Origin: Anaerolinea sp.
Lineage (GTDB): Bacteria; Chloroflexota; Anaerolineae; Anaerolineales; Anaerolineaceae
DNA: 39,229 nucleotides
Assembly: GCA_013824865.1 (NCBI GenBank)
Contig: PNON01000019.1
Span: 1-39,229 of the forward strand
Direction: 5' to 3'
Shown: piece after piece, positions 8,078 through 14,556 of the stretch
Layout of the letters: the number at the start of each line of letters is the position of its first letter
How positions within the stretch are numbered: position 1 is the first letter of the stretch
Position numbers and translations under genes: made by a program
The notes under the pieces: model-generated
Databases searched by the model: none
Seen by the model: only the letters and a program-made list of their open reading frames with translations
Told to the model about the DNA's origin: nothing

Positions 8078-8866
8078 ATGAGTTTGTACCGCATATATAT
8101 CGACGAGACAGGCAATCATGATATGAACCATGCTGATGATCCCAATCAGCAGTTTTTGGCGCTGACTGGTGTGATTATTGAATCCAAATATAACATCTCT
8201 ATTTTTCAACCCGAATTAGATGCAATTAAAATGAGTTTCTTTATGCAGGACCCAGATTTGCCTGTAATATTACATCGCAAAGAAATTGTCAATCGTCGCA
8301 GACCCTTTGAAGCATTGAGGGATCCTCAAATTGAGGATAACTTTAATCAAACCATCCTTTCCGGATTAAAGCGATGGCAATATAGGGTGATCACAGTCGT
8401 AATTGATAAAAAGATACATCGCGATCAATACTCGGTTTGGCGTTATCATCCATATCATTATTGTTTGGCAGTCATGCTAGAACGCTATGTTTTATTCCTG
8501 CATTACGGTGATAACCATGGGGACGTAATGGTTGAAAGCCGGGGAAGGGCAGAGGATGAAAAATTAAAAGACTCCTTCCAACGTCTTTATAAATTGGGTA
8601 CGGATAATGTCCCTTCAGAACGATGGCAGGACAGATTAACCTCTTGTGAGTTGAAGGTCAAATCGAAAACCACTGATATCGCCGGGTTGCAACTTGCTGA
8701 TATTATTGCTCATCCATCCAGGAGGGAAATCTTGCTTGACAACAAGCTAATAATTGATCAAAGAGATACTTTTGGTGACAAAATATGTAGGATCCTGCGG
8801 GATGGAAAATACTTGAGGTTCCGTCATGGGAAAATTGAGGGATATGGAAAGAAATTGCTTCCTTAA
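8078..8866 (+). CDS. DUF3800 domain protein
   Basis: A 262-residue DUF3800 protein. The N-terminal YRIYIDETGNHD is the family signature with an acidic pair (Asp9, Glu10) resembling the first strand of an RNase H-like fold. VMVESRGRAEDEKL (mid-protein) and DIAGLQLADIIAHPSRR (C-terminal part) are the other conserved blocks. DUF3800 proteins occur widely in defence islands and on mobile DNA and are predicted, not proven, to be nuclease-like. The ribosome site is within the preceding tail copy B. A hairpin follows the stop closely. Confidence 0.85.
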   Translation: MSLYRIYIDETGNHDMNHADDPNQQFLALTGVIIESKYNISIFQPELDAIKMSFFMQDPDLPVILHRKEIVNRRRPFEALRDPQIEDNFNQTILSGLKRWQYRVITVVIDKKIHRDQYSVWRYHPYHYCLAVMLERYVLFLHYGDNHGDVMVESRGRAEDEKLKDSFQRLYKLGTDNVPSERWQDRLTSCELKVKSKTTDIAGLQLADIIAHPSRREILLDNKLIIDQRDTFGDKICRILRDGKYLRFRHGKIEGYGKKLLP

Positions 8867-8874
8867 TAAAAGAA

Positions 8875-8892
8875 AACGCCCTTTCGGGCGTT
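8875..8892. terminator. GC-rich hairpin after the DUF3800 gene
   Basis: Perfect arms AACGCCC (8875-8881) and GGGCGTT (8886-8892) with loop TTTC, nine bases after the DUF3800 stop. There is no T-run on the plus strand (CTCCG follows), whereas the minus strand would read TTTTCTTTTATT after it. It may terminate inefficiently in the plus direction. Confidence 0.5.
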
Positions 8893-8985
8893 CTCCGATA
8901 GCCACTGGCCATCCACCTCCGCTAAACGGATTAATATTATTATATAGGCGAATCATGAAATTTACAATAGGAAAATCGTTGGCGT

Positions 8986-9120
8986 ATGACCCCGGTCACA
9001 CCTCAAGAGCAGGACAGCCTGGCGCGGGAGATGCAATCCACGGATCGGGAGATCGATCGGCTGGTGTACGAGTTGTATGGTCTGACGGAAGAGGAGATCA
9101 ACATTGTGGAATCCACTTAA
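8986..9120 (+). pseudogene. Restriction-modification C-terminal tail, copy C
   Basis: A 44-codon ORF reading MTPVTPQEQDSLAREM and then STDREIDRLVYELYGLTEEE-INIVEST. The first part matches the linker seen before the conserved tail in type IIG enzymes (compare SAPHEQDSLSRQI in copy B). An in-frame TAG at 8968 closes the frame upstream, so nothing of the enzyme body remains. The conserved 60-base core is nearly identical to copy B, while flanking DNA differs. Confidence 0.72.
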
Positions 9121-9189
9121 GGTAGAGGTGTTGTCAGTATGGGACACATGGATCAGCCTTTGATTAATGAGGAAAGGGAGGAAATAGCA

Positions 9190-9918
9190 ATGGATCGGTT
9201 TGAATCAATTGCCAACAAGTATCTTCAAAATGCCGTTGAATTCGGGTCAAAGATTATCCACGAGCCTGATGGAAACATTCCACCTGACTTTCTAATAAAC
9301 GGAAAAATTGCAGTTGAAGTCCGTCGATTGGACGAAAACTACCCAGAAAAGAGTAACTCAAAATTCATCAGTGTAGAGGGAGTAGACATTAATATACAAA
9401 AAACGATTATTAAAGAATTAAATCAATTCAAGACTAAATATTCAAACGAGACTTTTTATATCGGAATAACGCTTAATCATTCTTTTCGATTGTATCAAGA
9501 ATTTCCAAAGGAATTTCGGGCTGCTCTATGTGATTTTCTTGATAAAAGAGAAATAGACGTTTCGAATATCGTAAAAATCGGTGATGATGTTGAATTAGAA
9601 TTCTATAAAAGAAATACGGATAAAGGTAAAGTATTTACCTTAGGTGGCATTTCAAATGATGCATCAGGTGGGCTTGATATCGGTGTCTATACAAAAGAAA
9701 TAAATAATTTCATTCGTGCTAAAAATCAAAAGATAAATAATTATAAACACAAGTATCGGGAATGGTGGTTATTACTTGTGGATACAATTGGGTTTAGGTT
9801 GGACGTAAGAGAGATTATTGAAGTAAAAAAAGGTTTATGTAATCTAGAACGTTTTTCCAGACTCATTGTTATTAATTATGACAGTTCATATTATTTTAGT
9901 TTTGATAAACAGGTATAA
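9190..9918 (+). CDS. Hypothetical protein, possible PD-(D/E)XK-like nuclease
   Basis: A 242-residue protein, AT-rich. I do not recognise a named family. The motif PPDFLINGKIAVEVRRLDEN (residues 31-50) resembles a PD-(D/E)XK core with Pro32-Asp33 and Glu43, but the usual lysine is arginine (EVR), so catalysis is uncertain. The rest alternates charged helices and strands, with WWLLLVDTIGF and RLIVINYDSSYYFSF near the C-terminus. The start at 9190 is chosen because GGGAGG lies eight bases upstream; an upstream ATG at 9139 has no such site. It is enclosed between tail copies C and D, which marks it as one unit of the island. Confidence 0.6.
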   Translation: MDRFESIANKYLQNAVEFGSKIIHEPDGNIPPDFLINGKIAVEVRRLDENYPEKSNSKFISVEGVDINIQKTIIKELNQFKTKYSNETFYIGITLNHSFRLYQEFPKEFRAALCDFLDKREIDVSNIVKIGDDVELEFYKRNTDKGKVFTLGGISNDASGGLDIGVYTKEINNFIRAKNQKINNYKHKYREWWLLLVDTIGFRLDVREIIEVKKGLCNLERFSRLIVINYDSSYYFSFDKQV

Positions 9919-9930
9919 GCTTGTTTGTAA

Positions 9931-10065
9931 CCGACATTCCAAACCACGGACCGGGAGATCGATCGCCTGGTGTATGAGTTATATGGATTGACCGAGAATG
10001 AGATCAATATTGTGGAGGGGGATGATAACTGTTTGAGTCAATCAACTATGAATTATTCTCGATAA
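9931..10065 (+). pseudogene. Restriction-modification C-terminal tail, copy D
   Basis: An open frame after a TAA (9928-9930), without a start codon. It reads PTFQ then TTDREIDRLVYELYGLTENE-INIVEGDDN and continues to a stop at 10063. Compared with copy B it shares TAACCGACAT but lacks the next 64 bases, joining directly to the TCCAA-ACCACGG core. That deletion is not a multiple of three and explains the frame loss upstream. GGAGGGGGATG occurs in its last codons. Confidence 0.72.
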
Positions 10066-10077
10066 GGAGAGCCGACA

Positions 10078-10292
10078 ATGTCAAGCATTACATATGAAAA
10101 CAAGCGTAATCCACATGTAACCATCCATATTGATGGTTGCGGTCAAATAGGAAAAATGGTGGTCATCATAAATACGGGCAAGGCAAGTATGAATCACATC
10201 AGGATTATTCAGATGCGTATAAATACGCAAATCAGACCGGGTTACCAATAATAATTTGTTCCTTTTGCAATCCCGATCGACTTGTAAAATAA
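10078..10292 (+). pseudogene. Frameshifted small Cys/His-rich protein
   Basis: Begins at ATG 10078 behind AAGGAGA and reads MSSITYENKRNPHVTIHIDG then CGQIGK. At an A5 run (10152-10156) the original frame departs. Read in the -1 frame the protein continues NGGHHKYGQGKYESHQDYSD and ends LPIIICSFCNPDRLVK at 10292, for 71 residues in all. The restored chain has His18/Cys21 and a late CSFC pair, suggesting a small zinc-binding fold. The second half is clearly coding-like, so one A has probably been lost; without correction the ORF stops at 10251 after 57 residues. Function is unknown; similar short proteins seem familiar near defence genes, which I cannot verify. Confidence 0.6.
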
Positions 10293-10377
10293 CTATTTGG
10301 TTGTCGTCCATCCCAGAAAAAAAGGAGTACTGCTGGTTCAGGGAGGACACTGAACCCAAGAAGGTCCACTGGGTAAT

Positions 10378-10443
10378 GAGATGGGAGGTCTCACCGAGGA
10401 AGAGATTGTTATTGATAGGGTTTGCTTAATTGTTATAAACTAG
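10378..10443 (+). pseudogene. Degenerate restriction-modification tail, copy E
   Basis: Short match only: the frame reads EMGGLTEEEIVIDRV, where GLTEEEI coincides with the tail core (YGLTEEEIKIV). DNA similarity to copy B covers about 27 bases around 10387-10413. Upstream residues are not conserved. It could be a chance match, but its position fits the series. Confidence 0.35.
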
Positions 10444-10445
10444 GG

Positions 10446-10484
10446 GGTAGGTCGGATTGAGCGCGGTTTTGCGAAATCCGACTG
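10446..10484. repeat. Palindromic intergenic repeat, copy 2
   Basis: Perfect stem GTCGGATT (10451-10458) with AATCCGAC (10475-10482), loop GAGCG...TGCGA. Direct orientation relative to copy 1 at 5078-5119. It lies at the right margin of the defence island. Confidence 0.75.
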
Positions 10485-10486
10485 CA

Positions 10487-10542
10487 CGCTTGGCGCGTTA
10501 TCTCCAATCCACTGGGCAGGGAGATTTATCAGCTGGGGTTTT
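10487..10542 (+). pseudogene. Degenerate restriction-modification tail, copy F
   Basis: TTGGCGCG (10490-10497), CAATCCAC (10505-10512), GGGAGAT and GCTGG occur in the same order and spacing as in copy C at 9018-9063, with one inserted base that breaks the frame (LARYLQST then out of frame). No coding capacity remains. The stretch 10293-10638 holds otherwise only copy E, the palindrome, and two inverted repeats (10335-10356 and 10587-10628); no gene is seen in it. Confidence 0.45.
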
Positions 10543-10586
10543 CTTCTGCCCTTTGTCCACAGAGTCCCCGTTGAGGACCATGCCTG

Positions 10587-10628
10587 CGTTCAGCGGCCCT
10601 AAAGGGTACTACGTGAGGACGCTGAACG
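10587..10628. other. Long imperfect hairpin beyond the gatA stop
   Basis: Arms CGTTCAGCG (10587-10595) and CGCTGAACG (10620-10628) with an inner CCCTAAAGGG. It lies 11 bases beyond the gatA stop, where a minus-strand terminator would be expected, but there is no T-run. Confidence 0.4.
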
Positions 10629-10638
10629 TGGAACCATC

Positions 10639-12225
10639 TTACCGCAGCACAGCCGGTTTAACCTTGCGCCACTCCGCTGTCTCCGTGGCCTGCTCGAATG
10701 CCCGCCCAATGCGCAGCAGCTTGCCCTCAGAAAAATCCGGTCCCAACAACTGAATTCCCACCGGTAAACCCGCTTCACTCAACCCGCCCGGAATGGAAAC
10801 GCCAGGAATGCCAGCATGGTTTGCCGCAACCGTCAACTGGTCAGCGTACTGCATCAGCACCGAGTCGCCATACACCGCATCGATCTCAAATGCCGGTGTG
10901 GGGGTGGTGGGTGTCAACAGCGCGTCCAGCCTGTATTTGCCAGCCGGGTTAAAAGCTTCATCAAAATCGCGGCGGATCAGGGAACGCACTCGCAGCGCAC
11001 GATTGTAATATTGCTCCGAATACTGCGCAGCTGAAACGTACATACCCATCAATACCCTCAATTTGGGCTGCAAACCAAACCCCTCAGCGCGCGAACGGCG
11101 ATACAAGGTTTGCAAGTCATCCACAGCCCCGCCCGTACGGTAGCCATATTTCACCCCGTCATAACGGTGCAGGTTGGAAGCAGCTTCCACCCGCGAGATC
11201 ACAAAATAAGCCGGGATGGCGTAGCGGTTGTGCAGCATGGGTACATCCTCGATGATCTCCGCCCCCAGCGCTTGCAGCGCAGCCGCTGCCTGGCGTACCG
11301 GGTCTGAAACATCCTCTGGCAGCTTATGTTCCACGATCTCACCGGTGATAGGATTCGGGAAGGTGAGCCAGAAATAATCAAGCGAGAGACCAATGCGTAA
11401 GCCTTTCACGCCCTTTTCCAACCCGGCCAGGTAATCCTCCACCAGCACGTTGGCTGCTGTGCTGTCTCTCGGGTCCGACCCGGCAATTACCTGCAGCATG
11501 GCGGCGGCATCCGTCACATCGCGAGCCACCGGGCCGGGGCAATCCAGTGACGAAGCAAAGGCGATCAGCCCGTACCGTGATACCCGACCGTAGGTGGGTT
11601 TCAATCCGACCACACCACAGAAGGCGGCAGGTTGACGTATGGAGCCTGCCGTATCCGTGCCCAGCGAGAGCGGTCCTTCACCAGCAGCCACGGCAGCAGC
11701 GCTCCCACCCGATGATCCGCCCGGGACTCTGGATGTATCCCACGGGTTGCGGGTGGTTGGTTTAAAAGCTGTGGATTCGGTGGAGGAACCATAGGTGAAT
11801 TCATCCAGGTTAACTTTGCCCAGCATCACCGCACCGGCTTCGGTCATGCGATTAACAGGCGTGGCAGTGTAGGGCGGCTGAAAATTCGCCAAAATGCGTG
11901 AAGCAGCCGTGGAGGGTACCCCGCGGGTGCAGTATATATCTTTTACCGAGAAAGGCACCCCGGCCAGCGCGCCTGCCTCACCTCCCGCCGCGATGGTCTG
12001 GTCGATTTTTATTGCCGCTTGCAGTGCGAGGTCATCTGTCCGGGTAATGAATGCGTGCACCTTGATGCGGTCAGCTTCTGTAAGTGGGCCAGCATCCAGC
12101 GCCCCCGAACGCCCATCCACTTGCCCGATGCGCTGTAAGCAGCTTTGCAGTACCTCTACTGCAGAGGCTTTCTTCGCCTTCACAAGGCGGGTAATTTCGA
12201 CTGCTGAAAGGTCACAAAGTTCCAT
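10639..12225 (-). CDS. gatA: Glutamyl-tRNA(Gln)/aspartyl-tRNA(Asn) amidotransferase subunit A
   Basis: Amidase-signature subunit of the tRNA-dependent amidotransferase; it hydrolyses glutamine and passes ammonia to GatB for transamidation of Glu-tRNA(Gln). The Ser-cisSer-Lys triad is visible: lysine in GVPFSVKDIYCTRG, the GSSGGSAAAVAAG loop, and GTDTAGSIRQPAAFCGVVG with the nucleophilic serine. LGKVNLDEFTYGSSTE is also typical. Length is 528 residues, slightly long, with an insert around the RRSRAEGFGLQPKLRVLMG segment. ATG at 12225 is preceded by GGAAGAAGCC; a TTG at 12246 is less likely. gatC lies 81 bases upstream; gatB is not nearby. A related amidase with another substrate is possible but the gatC neighbour argues for GatA. 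Confidence 0.9.
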   Translation of the reverse strand: MELCDLSAVEITRLVKAKKASAVEVLQSCLQRIGQVDGRSGALDAGPLTEADRIKVHAFITRTDDLALQAAIKIDQTIAAGGEAGALAGVPFSVKDIYCTRGVPSTAASRILANFQPPYTATPVNRMTEAGAVMLGKVNLDEFTYGSSTESTAFKPTTRNPWDTSRVPGGSSGGSAAAVAAGEGPLSLGTDTAGSIRQPAAFCGVVGLKPTYGRVSRYGLIAFASSLDCPGPVARDVTDAAAMLQVIAGSDPRDSTAANVLVEDYLAGLEKGVKGLRIGLSLDYFWLTFPNPITGEIVEHKLPEDVSDPVRQAAAALQALGAEIIEDVPMLHNRYAIPAYFVISRVEAASNLHRYDGVKYGYRTGGAVDDLQTLYRRSRAEGFGLQPKLRVLMGMYVSAAQYSEQYYNRALRVRSLIRRDFDEAFNPAGKYRLDALLTPTTPTPAFEIDAVYGDSVLMQYADQLTVAANHAGIPGVSIPGGLSEAGLPVGIQLLGPDFSEGKLLRIGRAFEQATETAEWRKVKPAVLR

Positions 12226-12306
12226 GGCTTCTTCCGGGTAATTCAAAAATGAATGGGCAAGGGAGTAAATTTTCCCTTACCCTGATAGATCATTCAAAAC
12301 CGCTGC

Positions 12307-12627
12307 TCATTCCAGCCGGGTATGGGGGATATCCGGTACGACGAAATAATTTTCCTCAACCTGTGGCGCCTGGCTTAATATCTCATCCGCCGCGTTGAAG
12401 AACTGCGATACATCCAGGCGCAATGGGGGAGAGATCTCCAGAGGAAAGGGAACACCATGCCTCGCAGGCGGCACATCATCCTGAATTGGGATGGTTTCAA
12501 GTTCATGTATTGACCTGAGTTGGTTGTTCAACTGTCCGCGTAAATATTCCGCTTCCTCCTCTTCCAACTCAAGGGAAGCAAGCGAAACCAATTTTTCAAA
12601 AACCTCTTTTGTGATCTCTTCGGGCAA
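12307..12627 (-). CDS. gatC: Glutamyl-tRNA(Gln)/aspartyl-tRNA(Asn) amidotransferase subunit C
   Basis: A 106-residue GatC, the small subunit that wraps GatA and GatB together. Typical elements are the N-terminal helix pair EVFEKLVSLASLELEEEEAE followed by LRGQLNNQLRSIHELETI, and the extended C-terminal part with DDVPPARHG, FFNAADEILSQAPQVEENYFVVPDI. The predicted start is TTG with AGAGG upstream. It is transcribed just ahead of gatA and presumably co-expressed. Confidence 0.92.
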   Translation of the reverse strand: MPEEITKEVFEKLVSLASLELEEEEAEYLRGQLNNQLRSIHELETIPIQDDVPPARHGVPFPLEISPPLRLDVSQFFNAADEILSQAPQVEENYFVVPDIPHTRLE

Positions 12628-12673
12628 AATATCCTCTATATGTCCATTCTATTGAAGACCCGGGTGGTGGTGT

Positions 12674-14110
12674 TTATGGTGTCGCGGTCGGCGGTTCCGG
12701 TGTGGAAGTTGGTGAAGGTGTATGGGTCGGGGTGGGTGTGGGAACGCTGATGGTAATGGTCAGATCCTTTTCACTGTAAAGACCGCCATAATCCGTGACC
12801 CGCAAAGTGATGGTGTAGGTTCCGCTGGAGCCGGGGTCTGGAGAGCCGCTTATTGTAGCTGTGCCATTTCCTGCAACCACCGCAAAGCTTAAGCCGGCTG
12901 GCAGCGTTCCAGTCATCGAGATGGTTCGGGTCTTGTCGCAATCCGCATCGCTGGAGGTGATATTGAATGAGAATGCATTCCCCTCCACACCGCTAGCGCT
13001 GGCTCCGCTGGTGATGGTTGGCGCGCTTTCGTTGACATCGGTAATGGTGACAGAAAAGACTTCCTCGCGGGTGAAGGTTGTACCATCCATAGCCTGCACC
13101 CGGATGCTGTGGGCTGACTTACTCTCACAGTTGAAAACAGCCGCGGATCTTAGAACTCCACCCGTGGAAAGACCATAATAACTGTTATCAGTGCTGCCAG
13201 TGCCGCTGACAAGGTAGAATCTGTGCGGTCCCCCATTCGGGTCGGTCGCTTCGAAGTTGCCTATGAGAGTGCCAATGCCCTGGTTTTCCTGCACAGTCAG
13301 GGGGCTTGGATTTGAGGTAATATTATCAGGCGGTAGCTGAATGCCATCCGTTACATAAAAAACAACCTTACCAATATCTGTCGTTCCTCCACTGCTCTGG
13401 ATCTTATAATCTATCTTATCCACCCCCATAAAGCCAGAGGCCGGGTAGTAAATGATGTTGGTATCTGAAACGATAAAGACTTTCCCCTTGCCTATCTTGG
13501 TGGTATAGCGGCCTTTGGCATCCGTTGCGCAGTTATCCGCGCAATTCAGCATCTTGGTGATCCTTACCGTATGCCCATTTAAAATATCGTTGGCGACGAG
13601 ATTCGCTACCACACTGGACGGATATATACCAGAAGTTACTTCATCATCTACAGCATGGATCCCGCAGCTATCCCCCGGGCAGGGCGTGGCAGTGGGAACT
13701 GTGGCGACGATCTTCGTCTTTGTCGGCGTCATCGTTGCAGCAATCACCCCGCCCGATGACGTTGCTGTTCTGGTCATTGTTGGGGTGATCGTTGGAGTTT
13801 CAGTTTCAGTCGCGGTCAGGGTAAAGGTGGCGGATGGCAGCACGAAGATGGTATTGGTTGCCATCGGGGTGTCGCTGGCGCGACGAGTTAGAGTGGCGGT
13901 CACCTGGGTGGGAGTGATTGTCCAAGTGGGGGGAAAAACAATCTGGGTTGGTGTGGCAGTCTCCACGATCACCGCCTTTGGTAAGATTGCCGGCCGCATC
14001 CCGGGCGGCAATATTTGATCTGGATAGAGATAGATACCCCCGAAAACAACAACAGCCCCGATGGTGGCAAAAAGCAACAACAAGGTGAGGATGTTCCAGA
14101 TTGATTTCAT
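12674..14110 (-). CDS. Membrane-anchored surface protein with cadherin/Ig-like domains
   Basis: A 478-residue secreted or anchored protein. Residues 3-25 (SIWNILTLLLLFATIGAVVV) form an N-terminal membrane segment. A Thr/Pro-rich, probably extended or glycosylated region follows to about residue 130. Then come a Big_9/cadherin-like module (AVDDEVTSGIYPSSVVANLV...YYPASGFMGVDKIDY), a cadherin-type repeat (TVQENQGIGTLIGNFEATDP... ending VTITDVNE) and a putative Ig (He_PIG) domain (SGVEGNAFSFNITSSDADCD... to VTDYGG). It ends in another PT-rich stretch without an LPXTG motif. ATG at 14110 follows GGAGAGCACACT. Likely extracellular adhesion or scaffolding; no enzyme domain is seen. Confidence 0.8.
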   Translation of the reverse strand: MKSIWNILTLLLLFATIGAVVVFGGIYLYPDQILPPGMRPAILPKAVIVETATPTQIVFPPTWTITPTQVTATLTRRASDTPMATNTIFVLPSATFTLTATETETPTITPTMTRTATSSGGVIAATMTPTKTKIVATVPTATPCPGDSCGIHAVDDEVTSGIYPSSVVANLVANDILNGHTVRITKMLNCADNCATDAKGRYTTKIGKGKVFIVSDTNIIYYPASGFMGVDKIDYKIQSSGGTTDIGKVVFYVTDGIQLPPDNITSNPSPLTVQENQGIGTLIGNFEATDPNGGPHRFYLVSGTGSTDNSYYGLSTGGVLRSAAVFNCESKSAHSIRVQAMDGTTFTREEVFSVTITDVNESAPTITSGASASGVEGNAFSFNITSSDADCDKTRTISMTGTLPAGLSFAVVAGNGTATISGSPDPGSSGTYTITLRVTDYGGLYSEKDLTITISVPTPTPTHTPSPTSTPEPPTATP

Positions 14111-14250
14111 AGTGTGCTCTCCAATCGCAGGGTCACTCATGCAATCTTTCCCTATCGGGAATTAATTGTCAGTATAAACCAATTTCTATCACTGTCAAGC
14201 TGGGAGGTGCACCTAATCTCTGGGGTTTGCTCCTTTGTTTAGAAATTTAC

Positions 14251-14478
14251 TTATTTTAATGTCAACAATAAAAATTCTCGCGTTTCTTTATAGGTAATCA
14301 ATAATGTCTTATATGTTTTAAACAGATTATAGGTTTTATCCTTATAATTATATGGGGCTAATAACCACTGCTCCATAAAACTGTAATGACTCACATTCTT
14401 TATGGCAATTGCTTTTATGGGAGCAGACGGATTCTTATTGAGATTGAAATTTGAAAATATATTTGATATTTTTACAAG
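14251..14478 (-). pseudogene. Unassigned 3' gene remnant in AT-rich gap
   Basis: An open frame of 75 codons between a TAG at 14479-14481 and a TAA at 14251-14253, with no plausible start codon. Its composition is protein-like, for example NKNPSAPIKAIAIKNVSHYS and YKDKTYNLFKTYKTLLITYK. It may be the last part of a gene whose 5' portion was lost. Family not recognised. The rest of 14141-14556 is AT-rich and shows nothing else that I can support. Confidence 0.3.
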
Positions 14479-14556
14479 CTAATTAGGATTAAATAATGTT
14501 AACCTTACTGTGTATTCTAAAAGAAATCAAAATTTTCTACATGTATGCATCTAACA

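Noticed and set aside
10150-10160. Programmed -1 frameshift in the mini-protein
   Set aside because: The A5 run lacks a classical X-XXY-YYZ slippery heptamer in the right phase and no stimulating hairpin is obvious; simple base loss is more likely, though kept as an option.
10081-10359. 92-residue minus-strand ORF
   Set aside because: It is antisense to the frameshifted Cys/His protein, whose sense frames look coding.
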